This document shows, piece by piece, positions 1 through 8,094 of a stretch of DNA of 36,531 nt. The notes beneath the pieces were generated by a model. The model had not been told where the DNA came from and searched no databases. It saw nothing but the letters and a program-made list of their open reading frames with translations. Where the stretch lies: the NCBI GenBank assembly GCA_012839765.1, contig DUMW01000011.1:1-36531 (forward strand), given 5' to 3'. Each line of letters begins with the position of its first letter. Positions within the stretch are counted from its first letter, which is position 1. Origin of the DNA: Bacillota bacterium. Its GTDB lineage: Bacteria > Bacillota > Limnochordia > DUMW01. The translations under genes were made by a program, and so were the position numbers.

Positions 1-78
1 ACGGTGAGACTACTGCCAAAGGAGCTTGGCACGCCAGATGAAATATTGGAACGATATGGGATCGAACGGTCAACTTAG
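1..78 (+). CDS. C-terminal tail of an upstream protein (partial)
   Basis: The first 25 codons are open from the window edge to a TAG at 76-78 and have no internal start. The tail ends ELGTPDEILERYGIERST. A PDEIL-x-RYG-type ending resembles the C-terminus of transketolase-like proteins, but 25 residues are too few to assign a family. The gene begins outside the window. That it is coding is inferred from composition and from the T-rich stretch just after the stop. Confidence 0.4.
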   Translation, partial: TVRLLPKELGTPDEILERYGIERST

Positions 79-97
79 CACACGTTCTTTCTTTTTT
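64..97 (+). terminator. weak intrinsic terminator candidate
   Basis: GAACG (64-68) can pair with CGTTC (82-86), followed by the T-rich run TTTCTTTTTTT (87-97). The stem is only 5 bp and overlaps the stop codon of the upstream gene, so this is a weak candidate. Confidence 0.3.
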
Positions 98-204
98 TCC
101 CTGGGCTTATGTCAAAACCCCAGGAATACCCCGGTGGCGGCAGGAAGTTGTCCCTGCGGTGGCGAAACACACAGGGATATTTTCCAGACAGGAGTGGACC
201 AGAG

Positions 205-1185
205 ATGGAAAAAACCAGGGGTGTAGTGCTGGGGACGGTGGGGGCTTTTGTGTTGCTGGCCCTGGTCCTTTATCTGGTACCCGCAGACGTGCTGGTTTTG
301 GCCGGTTACCCACGGTTTGTCACCTTACTGTTCCTTTTTCCCTTTTACCTTGTGATCTTGGGGTGCTTTATCCCTGATTTCCGCGGGTACCTGGTCCGCC
401 TCTTTTCCCAAGAACGGTATATTGTCCTTTACCTGCTTTTCATCGGTCTGTGGGGTAGTCTATGGTTGTTGCTTTGCGGGAAGTTTCGGTTCTATCACTT
501 ACCCTTCATAGTTGTTGCCTATGGGATTCCCCTGTATGTGAGCCGTAACTGGGGAAAAGGGCTGTCTTGGAAAGACATTTTGCTGGCCATCTATTTAGCG
601 GTCATCGCCCAGTCCAGTGTCCTGGGAGGCGATGGCGGGCATTTCCTTTTGGGAGGTTATCCCTATCTCATCGCCATGTCCTTTGCCCATCTGGCGGCCC
701 TTGCTACCACATTGCTCCTTTACTTGGTGATTAGACAAGTGGATCTGGGCTATCGCTTGGACCTGGACTGGCGCGAAGTGGTTTTATCCCTGGGACTAAT
801 TGTGGGCCTACTTGTCCTGCTAGTGCCGGTGGCCCTTGCCTGGGGGTTTCTTACCCCTTCGGCAACCGCGCTAAACTGGCGGCATTTCTTCGTGGCCACG
901 GTCTTCTTCCTTTTCAGCAGTTCCCTCGGAGAAGAGATCTTGGCTCGGGGGATCCTGCAAAGGTATCTTTCTTCCCTGTGGCCGACGCGGCCTTGGTACG
1001 GCATTCTGATTACTTCCCTGGTCTTCGGCCTAGGACACGTCTATAGCCCCAAATTTGCGGTCTTGGCCTTCGTGGCCAGTCTGGCCTTCGGATGGATCTA
1101 CTACCGTACTGGGAAACTGGCTAGCGCCGTTTTGGTCCATGGTGGGATGAACGTGATCTGGCAGCTTTTGTATCTTTGGGGCTGA
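205..1185 (+). CDS. CPBP-family intramembrane metalloprotease
   Basis: This 326-residue, very hydrophobic protein has about eight membrane segments. Its C-terminal third carries the CPBP (Abi, CAAX-protease-like) motifs: an EExxxR box (E243, E244, R248), a single His in FGLGH (H278), and HGGMN (H312, N316). In this family these polar residues bind a metal inside the membrane and cut substrate proteins or modify peptides; the substrate cannot be told from sequence. I chose ATG 205 because GGAG lies 10 bases upstream at 191-194. An in-frame ATG at 109 has no ribosome binding site and would add 32 residues unlike a membrane-protein N-terminus. The kinase gene that follows starts 65 bases downstream, so the two may be co-transcribed. 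The family call is firm; the role is unknown. Confidence 0.85.
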   Translation: MEKTRGVVLGTVGAFVLLALVLYLVPADVLVLAGYPRFVTLLFLFPFYLVILGCFIPDFRGYLVRLFSQERYIVLYLLFIGLWGSLWLLLCGKFRFYHLPFIVVAYGIPLYVSRNWGKGLSWKDILLAIYLAVIAQSSVLGGDGGHFLLGGYPYLIAMSFAHLAALATTLLLYLVIRQVDLGYRLDLDWREVVLSLGLIVGLLVLLVPVALAWGFLTPSATALNWRHFFVATVFFLFSSSLGEEILARGILQRYLSSLWPTRPWYGILITSLVFGLGHVYSPKFAVLAFVASLAFGWIYYRTGKLASAVLVHGGMNVIWQLLYLWG

Positions 1186-1250
1186 TACTATCAACCCAGT
1201 GGGGGGGTGCAGGTCGGTCTGCCAGATTGGGCAAGACCAGACCGTGGATA

Positions 1251-2114
1251 ATGAAGATTTTATGTATTGTGAATCGCACCGCGGGAGCGGGAAAAACCGG
1301 TCGGATCTGGCCCAGCTACCATCGGCGCCTGCAGGAAATGGGTCTTGCTGTGGAATGTGTCTACACCGAAGGACCCGGGCATGCCCTGGAACTGGCGGCT
1401 AGGGGGAGTAGGGAATATGAGCATTTGGTGGCGGTGGGAGGTGACGGGACCGTCCATGAGGTGGTGAACGGCATGTTTGGTAGCGCCGCCATGCTAAGCG
1501 TCCTTCCCACCGGCAAGGGCAACGACCTGGCCCGGACCTTGGGGATCCCACGGGATATTACGGCGGTGGATCGACTGAAGCACGGAAGAACAAGGACCGT
1601 CGACGTGGTCCAGTTAGGGGAACGCTATTTCATCAACGGGGCAAGTGTTGGTTTCGATGCGGAGGTAGTCCATCAGGTTAATTTGAGCCGTCTACCTCTG
1701 CGGGGGAAGACCCTCTATGTAGGGATCGCTCTCAAAACCCTTTTCCAGTTTAAAGGCTGCGAGGTGACCTTGGAGCTGGAGGAGGAGACGGTGACGAAGC
1801 GGGGGCTTTTGGTGGTATTTGCCAACGGACAGTATTACGGTGGTGGCCTGCGGATTGCACCGCCGGCCGACGTCTCCGACGGACTGATGGACATCTGCTT
1901 TGTGGAGGAACTGAGCAAGCCCAGTCTTGTTTTCAACCTGGCCTTGATTAACACCGGCCGACATATGCACCACCCCCAGGTCCGCTTCTTTAGGGCCAAG
2001 CGCGCCTGTGTCCGCAGTGAGCGTCCTTTGCGGGTCCAGGCCGATGGTGAGGTGCTGGGGACTACCCCCTGTACCTTGGAGGTCAAACCGGGGAGCCTCA
2101 CGGTCTTCGCATAA
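1251..2114 (+). CDS. diacylglycerol kinase-family lipid kinase (DagK/YegS-like)
   Basis: The 287-residue protein has the layout of the DagK catalytic family. It opens MKILCIVNRTAGAGKTG, has the nucleotide-binding GGDGT motif (residues 63-67) followed by HEVVNG, and the LPTGKGNDLA motif (85-94). Enzymes of this family phosphorylate diacylglycerol or related lipids at the inner face of the membrane, returning diacylglycerol to phospholipid synthesis. The length is normal and no motif is missing. ATG 1251 is preferred over an in-frame ATG at 1176 because the family N-terminus begins exactly there; the ribosome binding site is weak. The exact lipid substrate (diacylglycerol, sphingosine-like or undecaprenol) is not decidable from sequence. 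Confidence 0.88.
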   Translation: MKILCIVNRTAGAGKTGRIWPSYHRRLQEMGLAVECVYTEGPGHALELAARGSREYEHLVAVGGDGTVHEVVNGMFGSAAMLSVLPTGKGNDLARTLGIPRDITAVDRLKHGRTRTVDVVQLGERYFINGASVGFDAEVVHQVNLSRLPLRGKTLYVGIALKTLFQFKGCEVTLELEEETVTKRGLLVVFANGQYYGGGLRIAPPADVSDGLMDICFVEELSKPSLVFNLALINTGRHMHHPQVRFFRAKRACVRSERPLRVQADGEVLGTTPCTLEVKPGSLTVFA

Positions 2115-2155
2115 AGAAGGTGACCTAGTAACCGGCGGATAAATGTTCACATCCA

Positions 2156-2185
2156 TTGACGGGTTGACCGGTGTAGTGATATAGT
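2156..2185 (+). promoter_or_regulatory. sigma-A type promoter for the PEPCK gene
   Basis: TTGACG at 2156-2161 and TATAGT at 2180-2185 are separated by 18 bases. It lies 125 bases upstream of the PEP carboxykinase start, leaving a leader of about 120 nt. Confidence 0.6.
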
Positions 2186-2248
2186 GTATTTGGGAGGAAA
2201 TTTCGACTTTCCATCCCTCTTTTTCTAGGCATGCGTATGCTAAAGACT

Positions 2249-2283
2249 GCAAGGAGTGGGACTGTTTGTGTCCCGCGGGTTGC
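2249..2283 (+). promoter_or_regulatory. leader hairpin just upstream of the PEPCK ribosome binding site
   Basis: A 7-bp stem (2256-2262 with 2270-2276, one G-T pair, 7-base loop) is extended by an outer GCAA/TTGC stem (2249-2252 with 2280-2283). The ribosome binding site GGGGAGG (2296-2302) follows 13 bases later, 8 bases before the GTG start. The position would allow control of translation or mRNA stability; there is no direct evidence for either. Confidence 0.4.
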
Positions 2284-2310
2284 AAGATTGCTGTTGGGGA
2301 GGAACCAGCC

Positions 2311-4155
2311 GTGAGCAAACTAGAGGGTATTCATCTACAGAGACTCCAAGAACTGAACAACCCGCACGTTTTGGAGATCGTCAATTGGGCTATTGAGCTT
2401 TGCAAACCTGACAAGGTAACGGTGCTTACCGATAGTGAAGAGGATCAGGCCTATGTCCGGGAACTGGCGATTAAGAACGGTGAAGAGACGCCGTTGAAAC
2501 TGCAAGGCCACACCGTGCACTTTGACGGATACTTCGACCAGGCCCGGGATAAGGACCGTACCAAGTATTTGGTTTCCGATGTAGAGGCCTCCGGCCTTGG
2601 GGAAGAGGCCCTGGATCGGGAGACGGGACTTAAGGAGATGTTTTCCCTGCTGGATGGGGCGATGCGGGGTAAAGAGATGCTGGTGTTGTTCTACTGTCTG
2701 GGCCCCACGAATTCGGCCTTTAGCATTCCCGCATTGCAGATTACCGATTCCGCCTATGTGGCCCACAGTGAGAACATCCTCTACCGGACCGGCTACGAAG
2801 AGTTCAAGCGCTTAAACGGCTCTAAGGACTTCTTCTACTTCATCCATTCCGCAGGCCGGTTGGAAAATGGCGTCAGCGCCGACATCGACAAGCGTCGGAT
2901 CTACATTGACCTGGAAGAAAATCGGGTTTTCACCGTGAACAATCAGTATGCGGGGAACAGTGTTGGTTTGAAGAAGTTGGCCTTGCGGTTGGCTATCCAA
3001 AAGGCCTCCCGGGAAGGCTGGCTGGCGGAGCATATGTTTATCATGGGAGCTAAGGGTCCCAACGGCCGGGTGACTTACTTCACCGGTGCTTTCCCCAGTG
3101 CCTGTGGAAAGACCAGTACTGCCATGATCCCCGGTGGTGTGATTGTCGGCGATGACATTGCCTACCTGCGCAACGTAGATGGCCAGGTGCGCGCGGTGAA
3201 CGTGGAGCGGGGAATGTTCGGGATTATCGAGGACGTAAGCGAGAAGAACGATCCGGTGATTTACGCGGCCTTGACCCGGCCGGGCGAAGTGATCTTCGGT
3301 AACGTGTTGGTGCACGACGGTACTCCCTATTGGACTGGCATGGGGGTAGAGATACCCGATTCGGGCTTCAACTACGCCGGCGAATGGTATCCTGGGAAGA
3401 AGGGCCCCGACGGTAAAGAGGTACCGCCCTCCCATAAGAACGCCCGGTATACCCTGCGCTTAGATGAACTATCCAATGCGGATCCGGCCATGGAAGATCC
3501 CGCAGGCGTGCCCGTAAGCGGCTTTATCTACGGCGGCCGGGATTCGGATACCAGCGTGCCCGTGTCCCAGTCCCTCAGCTTCGCGCATGGGGTTATGCTA
3601 GGTGCCTGCCTGGAGTCGGAGACCACCGCGGCCACCTTGGGACAACAGGGGGTCCGGAAACACAACCCCATGGCCAACTCTGACTTTCTGACCATCTCCT
3701 TGGGTCGGTACATCCAGAACTATCTGGACTTTGCCAAGGATCTTAAGGAGAAACCGGTGGTCTTTTCCACCAACTACTTCCTCCGGAAGGATGGTTCCGG
3801 GGCTTACCTGAACGACATCCTGGACAAGAAGGTCTGGATCATGTGGATGGAAGGCCGGGTCAACGGCGATTTCGATGCTATTAAGACCCCCATCGGCTAC
3901 ATTCCCAAGTACGAGGATCTCAAGAAGCTGTTCAAGGAGCACCTGGATAAGGACTACACCGAAGAGGAGTACATCGAGCAGTTCTCCATCCGGGTGGATA
4001 AGTACCTGGCCAAGTACGAGCGGATGGAAGCCATCTTCAGCAAACACGATGACCTACCGGAGGCGTTTATCCAGGAACTACAAAACCAGAAACAGCTCCT
4101 TTTGGAAGCCAAGGAGAAATATGGTTCTGTGATTACTCCTGCGGCCCTCAGTTAA
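2311..4155 (+). CDS. pckG: phosphoenolpyruvate carboxykinase (GTP type)
   Basis: The 614-residue protein matches the GTP-dependent PEP carboxykinase family in length and motifs. The kinase-1a P-loop FPSACGKTST spans residues 261-270, with the family's reactive cysteine C265 and the nucleotide-binding K267; ATP-type enzymes lack this ACGKT form. The metal-binding region GVIVGDDIAYLR follows. It interconverts oxaloacetate plus GTP with PEP, CO2 and GDP in the cytoplasm, either starting gluconeogenesis or, in fermenters, fixing CO2 to make oxaloacetate. I chose GTG 2311 because GGGGAGG lies 8 bases upstream; the longer in-frame ATG at 2266 falls inside a leader hairpin. The gene has its own promoter and a strong 3' hairpin, so it is probably monocistronic. 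The oxaloacetate decarboxylase pump about 10 kb downstream acts on the same metabolite. Confidence 0.95.
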   Translation: MSKLEGIHLQRLQELNNPHVLEIVNWAIELCKPDKVTVLTDSEEDQAYVRELAIKNGEETPLKLQGHTVHFDGYFDQARDKDRTKYLVSDVEASGLGEEALDRETGLKEMFSLLDGAMRGKEMLVLFYCLGPTNSAFSIPALQITDSAYVAHSENILYRTGYEEFKRLNGSKDFFYFIHSAGRLENGVSADIDKRRIYIDLEENRVFTVNNQYAGNSVGLKKLALRLAIQKASREGWLAEHMFIMGAKGPNGRVTYFTGAFPSACGKTSTAMIPGGVIVGDDIAYLRNVDGQVRAVNVERGMFGIIEDVSEKNDPVIYAALTRPGEVIFGNVLVHDGTPYWTGMGVEIPDSGFNYAGEWYPGKKGPDGKEVPPSHKNARYTLRLDELSNADPAMEDPAGVPVSGFIYGGRDSDTSVPVSQSLSFAHGVMLGACLESETTAATLGQQGVRKHNPMANSDFLTISLGRYIQNYLDFAKDLKEKPVVFSTNYFLRKDGSGAYLNDILDKKVWIMWMEGRVNGDFDAIKTPIGYIPKYEDLKKLFKEHLDKDYTEEEYIEQFSIRVDKYLAKYERMEAIFSKHDDLPEAFIQELQNQKQLLLEAKEKYGSVITPAALS

Positions 4156-4163
4156 GTCTTCTC

Positions 4164-4192
4164 GCCCCGGCCTGGGCCGGGGCTTAAATTTT
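4164..4192 (+). terminator. intrinsic terminator after PEPCK
   Basis: A perfect 9-bp GC-rich stem (4164-4172 with 4175-4183, 2-base loop) begins 8 bases after the PEPCK stop. The tail that follows is only moderately T-rich (CTTAAATTTT). It also separates PEPCK from the convergent minus-strand gene. Confidence 0.7.
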
Positions 4193-4200
4193 CCCTTTGT

Positions 4201-4854
4201 TTAAGCACCGGCTTCCCCCTTCCGGAGCAGGACGAAGGGCGTTTGTTCATCGGCATTGCCGAAGGGATTACTCCGCAGAGCCGCCATGCATTGGGCCAGT
4301 TCCTGTTGGTCAAAGCCCTGGGACTGGCCCAGGATATTTACACAGCCTAGGTCGTTCACATCGGTGATCAGCACCCGCAGACCTGTGGCTTGGCGGATTT
4401 CCTCCGCTAACCGGTCCGGCTCTTCGGGACCGGCGATAATGTACCGTTCGAAGGGCGGGGCGGTACCCGAGACATCGTCAATGGACCGCACCTTCGGTCC
4501 GGTGACGTAGAAGAATAGTCCCCGCTTGCCGATGAGTTTGCCGATCCCGGCCACCAAAGCCCCCAAGAGGATCCGGAAAACACCCACCTGTCGAATGGCC
4601 ACCTCCATCGCAGGGGGCGAGGTTAGATTGCCCCCTTTTCCGGGGAACCGAGACAAGAATCGAGCCAAAGGGCCGGGCCGGATCTCCTCGGGCAGGTACA
4701 TGCGTCCCTGGGTGATGGCCACCACTGTCTCGGCAATGGCGATAATATCCCCGGGTTTGGCGATTCTTCCGGTGTACCTTACCACCACTTCCTTCAGGTC
4801 TTCCCCCGGCGTAAGCAAATGAGTGCGTAGCGGAATAGGATAAAGTGAGCTCAC
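4201..4854 (-). CDS. CofE-like (coenzyme F420-0:L-glutamate ligase family) domain protein
   Basis: The protein of about 217 residues reads like a stand-alone F420 ligase (CofE/FbiB N-terminal) fold: PLRTHLLTPGEDL, then a stretch ending KPGDIIAIAETVVAITQGR, and a later TDVNDLGCVNILG region. True CofE adds glutamate to F420-0 using GTP. Nothing else in the window belongs to F420 synthesis, and Bacillota homologues are mostly uncharacterised, so the substrate is open. The start is probably GTG 4854: GGAGG at 4863-4867 lies 8 bases upstream of it, whereas the ATG at 4858-4860 directly abuts the ribosome binding site. The gene is divergent from the amidase gene, with a 67-base gap containing both ribosome binding sites, and converges on PEPCK. 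Family confidence is moderate. Confidence 0.65.
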   Translation of the reverse strand: MSSLYPIPLRTHLLTPGEDLKEVVVRYTGRIAKPGDIIAIAETVVAITQGRMYLPEEIRPGPLARFLSRFPGKGGNLTSPPAMEVAIRQVGVFRILLGALVAGIGKLIGKRGLFFYVTGPKVRSIDDVSGTAPPFERYIIAGPEEPDRLAEEIRQATGLRVLITDVNDLGCVNILGQSQGFDQQELAQCMAALRSNPFGNADEQTPFVLLRKGEAGA

Positions 4855-4921
4855 TGCCATCCCCTCCCGATTCAGTATATGGGCAGGTGCGGCAGGAAAT
4901 TCCCAAAAAGGGAGTGGTGGC

Positions 4922-5806
4922 ATGAATCCTAAGGGGACCAAAGGTGTGGTGACCAACTTCGCTGTTCGGGTGGATTTTGCACCGGTGGAACCGGTGGATC
5001 AGATCATGTTGGAGCTACTTACCGAAGGCCAGCCCAAGGTGCGAACCCCGAACAGTGGAAAGAAGGCTTTGGTGGTGTTGCACGATGTGATCCTGAACCC
5101 GCCGGCTATAAGTCTTGGGATCTACGACGGGCTGGTGAATACCGTAGAACTTTTTGAGAAGGTGGGTCAGGTATACATCAGTATCGATCAACTGGTGCCC
5201 GCCAAACCGGTCCTGCGCTGGCAGCCCGGCTTACCCCAACGGCTCTATGTGGAGCTATCGCGGCGCAGTGTTTGCCAAAGACTGGGGGGACGGCGCATCT
5301 GCATTGATCCGGGCCATGGTGGCGCCGACAGTGGGGCCGTCAGGAGGCAGCGGGAAGCGGACCTGGTTCTGCAAAGCGGTCTGATTCTGGCCCGCTGGTT
5401 GGAAAGGCACGGAGCAAAGGTGTCGATGACCCGCCGCGAGGATCGAACCTGTACCTGGGAAGAGCGGTTGGAGCTGATCAAGGAAGCGGAGATCTACCTG
5501 GGGCTACATGGGGAAAGTGTTCCCGGTACCGCCCAGCGGGGTACCTTGATCCTTTCTGGGCCGGACCGCCAAAGCCAAAGGTTGGCCCAAGCCTTGCACC
5601 GGGCGCTTTTTTTGAAGAATGACTACTTAGTGGATCTGGGCGTCAAACCCCATAGGGACTTACCCTTGCCTAAGGGTTGTGTGGGTGTCGTTTTGGAGTT
5701 GGAAAACGTCAGAAACCTGGTAGGGGAGGCATTGTTACGGGATATTGATGTGCAGGAAAGGGTTGTGCAAGGACTCCTCCATGGACTGGTTGAATACTTA
5801 AGCTAG
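4922..5806 (+). CDS. N-acetylmuramoyl-L-alanine amidase (Amidase_3) without signal peptide
   Basis: The C-terminal half (from about residue 122) is an Amidase_3 zinc hydrolase. It begins ICIDPGHGGADSGA and retains all four expected positions: H132, E145, H196 and the catalytic E259 in LELENVRN. These enzymes cut the bond between muramic acid and the stem peptide of peptidoglycan. The first 110 residues form a beta-rich region that resembles an AMIN-type targeting domain, but I cannot confirm that. There is no signal peptide or membrane segment: the protein starts MNPKGTKGVVTNF. That is unusual for an enzyme whose substrate is outside the membrane, and suggests non-classical export, release by lysis or a special compartment. 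ATG 4922 has GGAG 7 bases upstream. The gene is divergent from the CofE-like gene. Confidence 0.85.
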   Translation: MNPKGTKGVVTNFAVRVDFAPVEPVDQIMLELLTEGQPKVRTPNSGKKALVVLHDVILNPPAISLGIYDGLVNTVELFEKVGQVYISIDQLVPAKPVLRWQPGLPQRLYVELSRRSVCQRLGGRRICIDPGHGGADSGAVRRQREADLVLQSGLILARWLERHGAKVSMTRREDRTCTWEERLELIKEAEIYLGLHGESVPGTAQRGTLILSGPDRQSQRLAQALHRALFLKNDYLVDLGVKPHRDLPLPKGCVGVVLELENVRNLVGEALLRDIDVQERVVQGLLHGLVEYLS

Positions 5807-5826
5807 GGCCAGGGGCCCTGTTTCTT
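5805..5826 (+). terminator. weak terminator candidate after the amidase gene
   Basis: AGGGCC (5805-5810) pairs with GGCCCT (5814-5819) around a 3-base loop, then GTTTCTT. The stem begins within the stop codon and the T-run is short. Confidence 0.35.
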
Positions 5827-5932
5827 CTGCAGAATAGATCTACTTTCTGTCCTTCTATACACAGGACTGTCGGTGGCGGTGTCGAATACTCTCCAGTGAT
5901 ACTCATCATGTTAGTTTTCTTCCCGAGAACAT

Positions 5933-5976
5933 AGGAGGTGAACGGGCCACGGAGTTTCCTTGGCCCACTCAGCGTG
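5933..5976 (+). promoter_or_regulatory. displaced Shine-Dalgarno sequence with bridging hairpin at the FAH-family start
   Basis: A near-perfect ribosome binding site AGGAGGTG (5933-5940) has no usable start at normal spacing. The family-consistent start is GTG 5974. Between them, 5944-5953 pairs with 5957-5966: six GC-rich pairs, one C-T mismatch, three more pairs and a 3-base loop. Folding out those 23 bases leaves about 10 bases between the ribosome binding site and GTG 5974, which is normal spacing. Bridging hairpins of this sort are known in a few phage and bacterial mRNAs; function here is inferred. Confidence 0.55.
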
Positions 5977-6798
5977 AAATTAGCCCTATGCTGTAAAGGG
6001 GAACAAGTATTCGTGGCCCAAGTGCTTCCTGAAGGGGTGCGTGTGCTGAAGGAGGATCCAGGACCACTGGGGGTGGCCAGTCTTTTTCCCACCGGTGGCC
6101 CTGTCCGGGGGACAAGCCTCTTTAAGCCCGAAGAGGTGCAATTCTGTGCGCCGGTGCCCCGGCCACCGAAGATCATCTGTGTGGGGTTGAACTACCGGGA
6201 TCACGCGGCGGAAACCAACCAGCCGCTTCCTAAGACACCGGTACTGTTCAACAAGTATGCCCGCGCGGTCATCGGCCCGCAAGAACCGATCGTCCTACCC
6301 CAGGTGAGCGAGCAAGTGGACTACGAGGCGGAGCTGGCGGTGGTGATTGGCCGGGAGGGGAAGCATATTCCTGAGGAATTGGCCATGGAGTACGTGGCGG
6401 GTTATACCATCCTTAATGATATCAGTGCCCGGGATCTGCAGATGGAAAGTGGCCAGTGGATGAAGGGGAAAACCTGTGATACCTTTGCCCCCATGGGGCC
6501 GTGGTTGGTGACCAAGGATGAGATTCCGGATCCCCATGGGCTCAAGATTGGGCTGCGCCTTAATGGGCAAGTGATGCAGGCAGGACATACCGGTGAGATG
6601 ATTTTCAAAATCCCCCGGCTGATCAGCTACCTATCTCACCTATTTACCCTAGAGGTGGGGGATATTATTGCTACGGGGACCCCGGCCGGGGTAGGATTTA
6701 CCCGTCAGCCCCCGGTCTTTCTGCGGGCCGGGGATGTGGTGGAGGTTGAAATCGAGGGTATCGGGGTTTTGACTAATCCCGTGAGGAAAGAAGCATAG
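5974..6798 (+). CDS. fumarylacetoacetate hydrolase (FAH) family protein
   Basis: The 274-residue protein has the FAH fold: a short N-terminal domain, then the catalytic domain starting ICVGLNYRDHAAE. The metal ligands appear as YEAELAVVIG (two Glu) and NDISARD (Asp), with KGKTCDTFAPMGPW as the active-site loop and IATGTPAGVG near the end. The family includes acylpyruvate hydrolases, 2-hydroxyhepta-2,4-diene-1,7-dioate isomerases, and FAHD1/FAHD2-type enzymes that decarboxylate or tautomerise oxaloacetate. No aromatic-degradation genes are nearby, while PEPCK and an oxaloacetate decarboxylase are, so an oxaloacetate-related role is worth considering. I chose GTG 5974 because the protein then starts MKLALCCKGEQV as in relatives; GTG 5938 lies inside the ribosome binding site. 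The Gfo/Idh/MocA gene follows after 34 bases, probably in the same operon. Confidence 0.85.
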   Translation: MKLALCCKGEQVFVAQVLPEGVRVLKEDPGPLGVASLFPTGGPVRGTSLFKPEEVQFCAPVPRPPKIICVGLNYRDHAAETNQPLPKTPVLFNKYARAVIGPQEPIVLPQVSEQVDYEAELAVVIGREGKHIPEELAMEYVAGYTILNDISARDLQMESGQWMKGKTCDTFAPMGPWLVTKDEIPDPHGLKIGLRLNGQVMQAGHTGEMIFKIPRLISYLSHLFTLEVGDIIATGTPAGVGFTRQPPVFLRAGDVVEVEIEGIGVLTNPVRKEA

Positions 6799-6832
6799 TG
6801 TTTCTGTGCAAAGAAGTCTAGGAGGGATCCAG

Positions 6833-7909
6833 ATGGACAAACTCAAGGTTGGGATCATTGGTGTAGGAGGTATTGCCCAGGGAGCGCACATTCCCGCTTG
6901 GCGGGCCCGGTCCGATGTTTCGGTGGTGGCCATCGCGGATATTAACGAACAGAAGCTGATGATGGTGAAGGAGAAATACCAGATACCCCATGCCTTCACC
7001 GACTACCGGGATCTTTTGGCCATGGAGGAGATTGATGCGGTGAGCGTCTGCACCCCCAATCTGACCCATGTCCCCATTTCCATCGATGCTCTGGAGGCGG
7101 GGAAACATGTGTTGTGTGAGAAGCCCGTGGCGGTAACCGGTAAGGAAGCAATGGCCGCGGTGCAGAAGGCCCAGGCGGTGGGACGGATCTTTATGGGGGC
7201 CTTTTGTCGGAGATTTGAAGCCGCGTCCCAATTGCTGCGTCAGCGCATCCAGCAAGGGGAGTTGGGCGAAGTCTACTACGCTAAGGCCGGGTACCTCCGC
7301 CGTTCTGGGATTCCGGGCCTGGGTGGCTGGTTTACGGACAAGTCCCGGTCCGGCGGTGGATGTATGTTGGATATCGGGGTGCATGTCTTAGATTTGACCT
7401 ATTGGCTCATGGGTTCGCCCCAGCCGGTATCGGTGACTGGTCGGGTGTTCCAGAAGTTTGCCGATGTGGCGGTGGACGGTGGCTGGCCACCGGCGGAGAC
7501 CAGGATCGGCGATGTCTTTACCGGTGTGAACGACGTAGATGATTGTGCCTTTGGCAGTATCAAGTTTGCCAACGGCGCGGTCTTGAACGTGGAGGCCAGC
7601 TGGGCGGCCCACGTGGAACCAGGCAGTTACCTGCAGCTTTTCGGTGAGAAGGGCGGTGTCCGCCAAGATAGCCGGGGGACCAGGCTCCTGACCACCGTGG
7701 AGGGTAAGCACGTGGATGAAGTGTTGGAAGTGAAGGATCAGAATTCCTACTTCCAGGAGGTCGCCCACTTCGTGGAGTGCATCAAAGAAGGCAAGGCTCC
7801 CTTGGTGAAGCCGGAGGAAATCGTCAATGTGAGTTATATCATCGAGGCCATCTACCGCTCGTCGGAGACCGGGCGGGAGGTATCGATTGCTGAATTGAAG
7901 CAAGGCTAA
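6833..7909 (+). CDS. Gfo/Idh/MocA-family NAD(P)-dependent oxidoreductase
   Basis: The 358-residue protein has an N-terminal Rossmann domain (GVGGIAQGAH, residues 10-19) and the family's EKP motif (residues 96-98), where the Lys is the usual catalytic and cofactor-contacting residue. The second half contains GGCMLDIGVHVLDL, the helix with the conserved His region. Family members oxidise or reduce sugars, inositols and related polyols; the substrate is not evident. ATG 6833 has AGGAGGG 6 bases upstream, which rules out an upstream in-frame ATG. It lies 34 bases after the FAH-family gene. A second member of the family sits at 19801-20841, divergent in sequence, so the two are not a recent duplication. 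Confidence 0.9.
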   Translation: MDKLKVGIIGVGGIAQGAHIPAWRARSDVSVVAIADINEQKLMMVKEKYQIPHAFTDYRDLLAMEEIDAVSVCTPNLTHVPISIDALEAGKHVLCEKPVAVTGKEAMAAVQKAQAVGRIFMGAFCRRFEAASQLLRQRIQQGELGEVYYAKAGYLRRSGIPGLGGWFTDKSRSGGGCMLDIGVHVLDLTYWLMGSPQPVSVTGRVFQKFADVAVDGGWPPAETRIGDVFTGVNDVDDCAFGSIKFANGAVLNVEASWAAHVEPGSYLQLFGEKGGVRQDSRGTRLLTTVEGKHVDEVLEVKDQNSYFQEVAHFVECIKEGKAPLVKPEEIVNVSYIIEAIYRSSETGREVSIAELKQG

Positions 7910-7910
7910 C

Positions 7911-7929
7911 CCGGGGGCCTGTCCCCCGG
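7911..7929 (+). terminator. hairpin after the first Gfo/Idh/MocA gene
   Basis: CCGGGGG (7911-7917) pairs perfectly with CCCCCGG (7923-7929) around a 5-base loop, directly after the stop. No T-run follows, so it may be a weak terminator or a 3'-end stabiliser. Confidence 0.45.
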
Positions 7930-8094
7930 TTGCGAAAATCTTCCCGGTAATGCCTAGGCTGACCTTTTCATCGATGGTTGTGTTGACTGACAGTTTTAGA
8001 CAGAACTAGTACGAACTCTTACAGGGCGTGGGAGGAATTCCGTTTCATTTGCAGAAGTATCATAGTATTTCAGGAAGAAGGGAGGGAAGAAGGA

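Noticed and set aside
4201-4854. Evidence for coenzyme F420 production
   Set aside because: A single CofE-like gene with no other F420 gene in the window is not enough; family members with other roles are common.
5908-5934. Eight-codon frame MLVFFPRT ending inside the FAH-family ribosome binding site
   Set aside because: It has no ribosome binding site of its own; overlap with the stop is likely chance.
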